A DNA stretch of 6,979 nucleotides from the NCBI GenBank assembly GCA_028718265.1, contig JAQUMG010000094.1, positions 1-6,979 on the forward strand, read 5' to 3'. This document shows positions 6,246-6,979 of this stretch, piece after piece. The position numbers and the translations under genes are program-made. This DNA comes from Candidatus Omnitrophota bacterium (GTDB lineage Bacteria > Omnitrophota > Koll11 > JAHIPI01). Every line of letters starts with the position of its first letter. The first letter of the stretch is position 1. Below the pieces are notes generated by a model. That model had not been told where the DNA came from. It made no database searches and saw nothing but the letters and a program-made list of their open reading frames with translations.

Positions 6246-6979
6246 ATGAAACGCCTAACCACAAGATGTCGATTATGTGTTGTTATAGCTTGTGCGGCTG
6301 GAATTTTTTTGTTTTTTTGCATCCCCTTGTGCGCTGAAAACAATACCGGACAGAATGACTGGTATTGGTTTATGCAGCCCAAAGTCAATACAGTTAAAGA
6401 CGGTACAGCTGTAAATACCCAAGGTGATGATAAGTCTAATAGTAATACAAATACACAGGCTGTTATTATATCAGGCCATGCAATCAGCGCTCCTGCCGCA
6501 ACAGTTCAGATACCAAACCCCACAGTTAATGCCGAATCTATTACTACTTCCGCTGATGACAGCAAAACCAATTATGTCCCCAATGAAATCATAGTAAAAT
6601 TCAAAGCTGAGGCGGCGTCAACACTTGAGCAAGAGACAACTGATAACGGAAAAGCTCTGAGTAGCAGCACAGTGGCCTCATTACCTACCTCGCTCGGCAA
6701 TCTTACCAGGAAGCACAGAGTGAAAAAAATCGTACCCATCTTTAAGAACTTTAAAAAAGATAAACAAAAATTAGAAACTCTCCAGCTGAAAAATAACAAC
6801 AAAAGTAAGTATAAACTTAAATCCATAAGCATAAGCACGAAAGAAGAACACATCCTCAAGCGTCTAAAACGTGCTCCAAAAGATGCTAAAATACCCGACC
6901 TGGACAGAATATATAAGATTGAGCTTGGGAAAGGCCAATCCGTCGAAGAGGCAGTCGCCGAATACTCAAAAGACCCCAA
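6246..6979 (+). CDS. Secreted subtilisin-family (S8) protease precursor, N-terminal part only
   Basis: An open frame of 244 codons that starts at ATG 6246 with GAGGAG 8 nt upstream and runs off the window. Residues 1-30 are a Sec signal peptide: basic start (K2, R3, R7, R9), a hydrophobic core, and likely cleavage after L-C-A before E31. A Ser/Thr/Asn/Gln-rich linker follows (about 31-105). Then comes a propeptide typical of fervidolysin-like subtilases: Y-V-P-N-E-I-I-V-K-F-K opens the inhibitor domain, and I-Y-K-I-E-L-G-K-G-Q-S-V-E-E-A-V-A-E-Y-S-K-D-P closes the visible part. In the family this is usually followed by an A-E-P-N segment and the Asp/His/Ser catalytic domain. A Lys-rich insert (about 158-210) separates the propeptide halves. 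The catalytic triad is outside the window, so an active protease is inferred. The gene is more AT-rich than those upstream. Confidence 0.7.
   Translation, partial: MKRLTTRCRLCVVIACAAGIFLFFCIPLCAENNTGQNDWYWFMQPKVNTVKDGTAVNTQGDDKSNSNTNTQAVIISGHAISAPAATVQIPNPTVNAESITTSADDSKTNYVPNEIIVKFKAEAASTLEQETTDNGKALSSSTVASLPTSLGNLTRKHRVKKIVPIFKNFKKDKQKLETLQLKNNNKSKYKLKSISISTKEEHILKRLKRAPKDAKIPDLDRIYKIELGKGQSVEEAVAEYSKDP

Noticed and set aside
6572..6979. A 135-codon open frame on the minus strand with a hydrophobic, Leu/Phe-rich product.
   Set aside because: It lies fully antisense to the subtilase precursor, whose frame has a signal peptide, a good ribosome-binding site and family motifs. Its hydrophobicity simply mirrors the Lys codons (AAA/AAG become TTT/CTT) of the plus strand.

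Overview
The window is a dense, almost entirely plus-strand stretch of bacterial chromosome. Genes are tightly packed, ATG starts and purine-rich ribosome-binding sites are usual, sigma70-type promoters are recognisable, and there is a bacterial SerRS and a tRNA-Ser(UGA) with encoded CCA. No phage, IS or CRISPR features are visible. The gene mix and protein style (long archaeal-type RtcB with archease, Fcy1-like cytosine deaminase, subtilase with a fervidolysin-like propeptide) would fit an uncultured Gram-negative lineage such as Omnitrophota. This is an impression from family knowledge, and the sequence alone cannot prove it.

Region 1 (1-1179) is the end of one operon. It holds the C-terminal 100 codons of an ornithine-decarboxylase-like PLP enzyme, a yeast-Fcy1-type cytosine deaminase, and a YbgC/4HBT-type acyl-CoA thioesterase. 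The thioesterase starts 1 nt after the deaminase stop. Its last ten codons lie inside a large imperfect inverted repeat (1148-1232) that resembles a REP/BIME element.

Region 2 (1250-5244) is a second operon with a near-consensus promoter (TTGACA, 17 nt, TATCAT). It encodes archease, the RNA ligase RtcB, seryl-tRNA synthetase and a multi-pass membrane protein with an HESVH zinc-protease motif. The membrane protein's start codon overlaps the end of serS by 8 nt. A tRNA-Ser(UGA) follows after 54 nt of hairpin-forming sequence. The operon therefore puts an RNA repair/splicing ligase and its activator next to the enzyme that charges tRNA-Ser, with a tRNA-Ser gene close behind.

Region 3 (5389-6057) is a stand-alone GNAT acetyltransferase. 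Its consensus-like promoter lies so close to the ATG that the mRNA is probably leaderless.

Region 4 (6058-6979) is more AT-rich. It contains a promoter, a leader of about 84 nt ending in a hairpin that covers the Shine-Dalgarno sequence, and the first 244 codons of a secreted subtilisin-family protease precursor that runs off the window. What is visible is the signal peptide, a low-complexity linker and the inhibitor-like propeptide. The catalytic domain lies beyond the end.

No completely new multi-gene system can be demonstrated. The best candidates for a second look are the RtcB/archease/SerRS/tRNA-Ser cluster, the HExxH membrane protein, the SD-masking hairpin, the leaderless GNAT gene and the REP-like repeat fused to a coding end.
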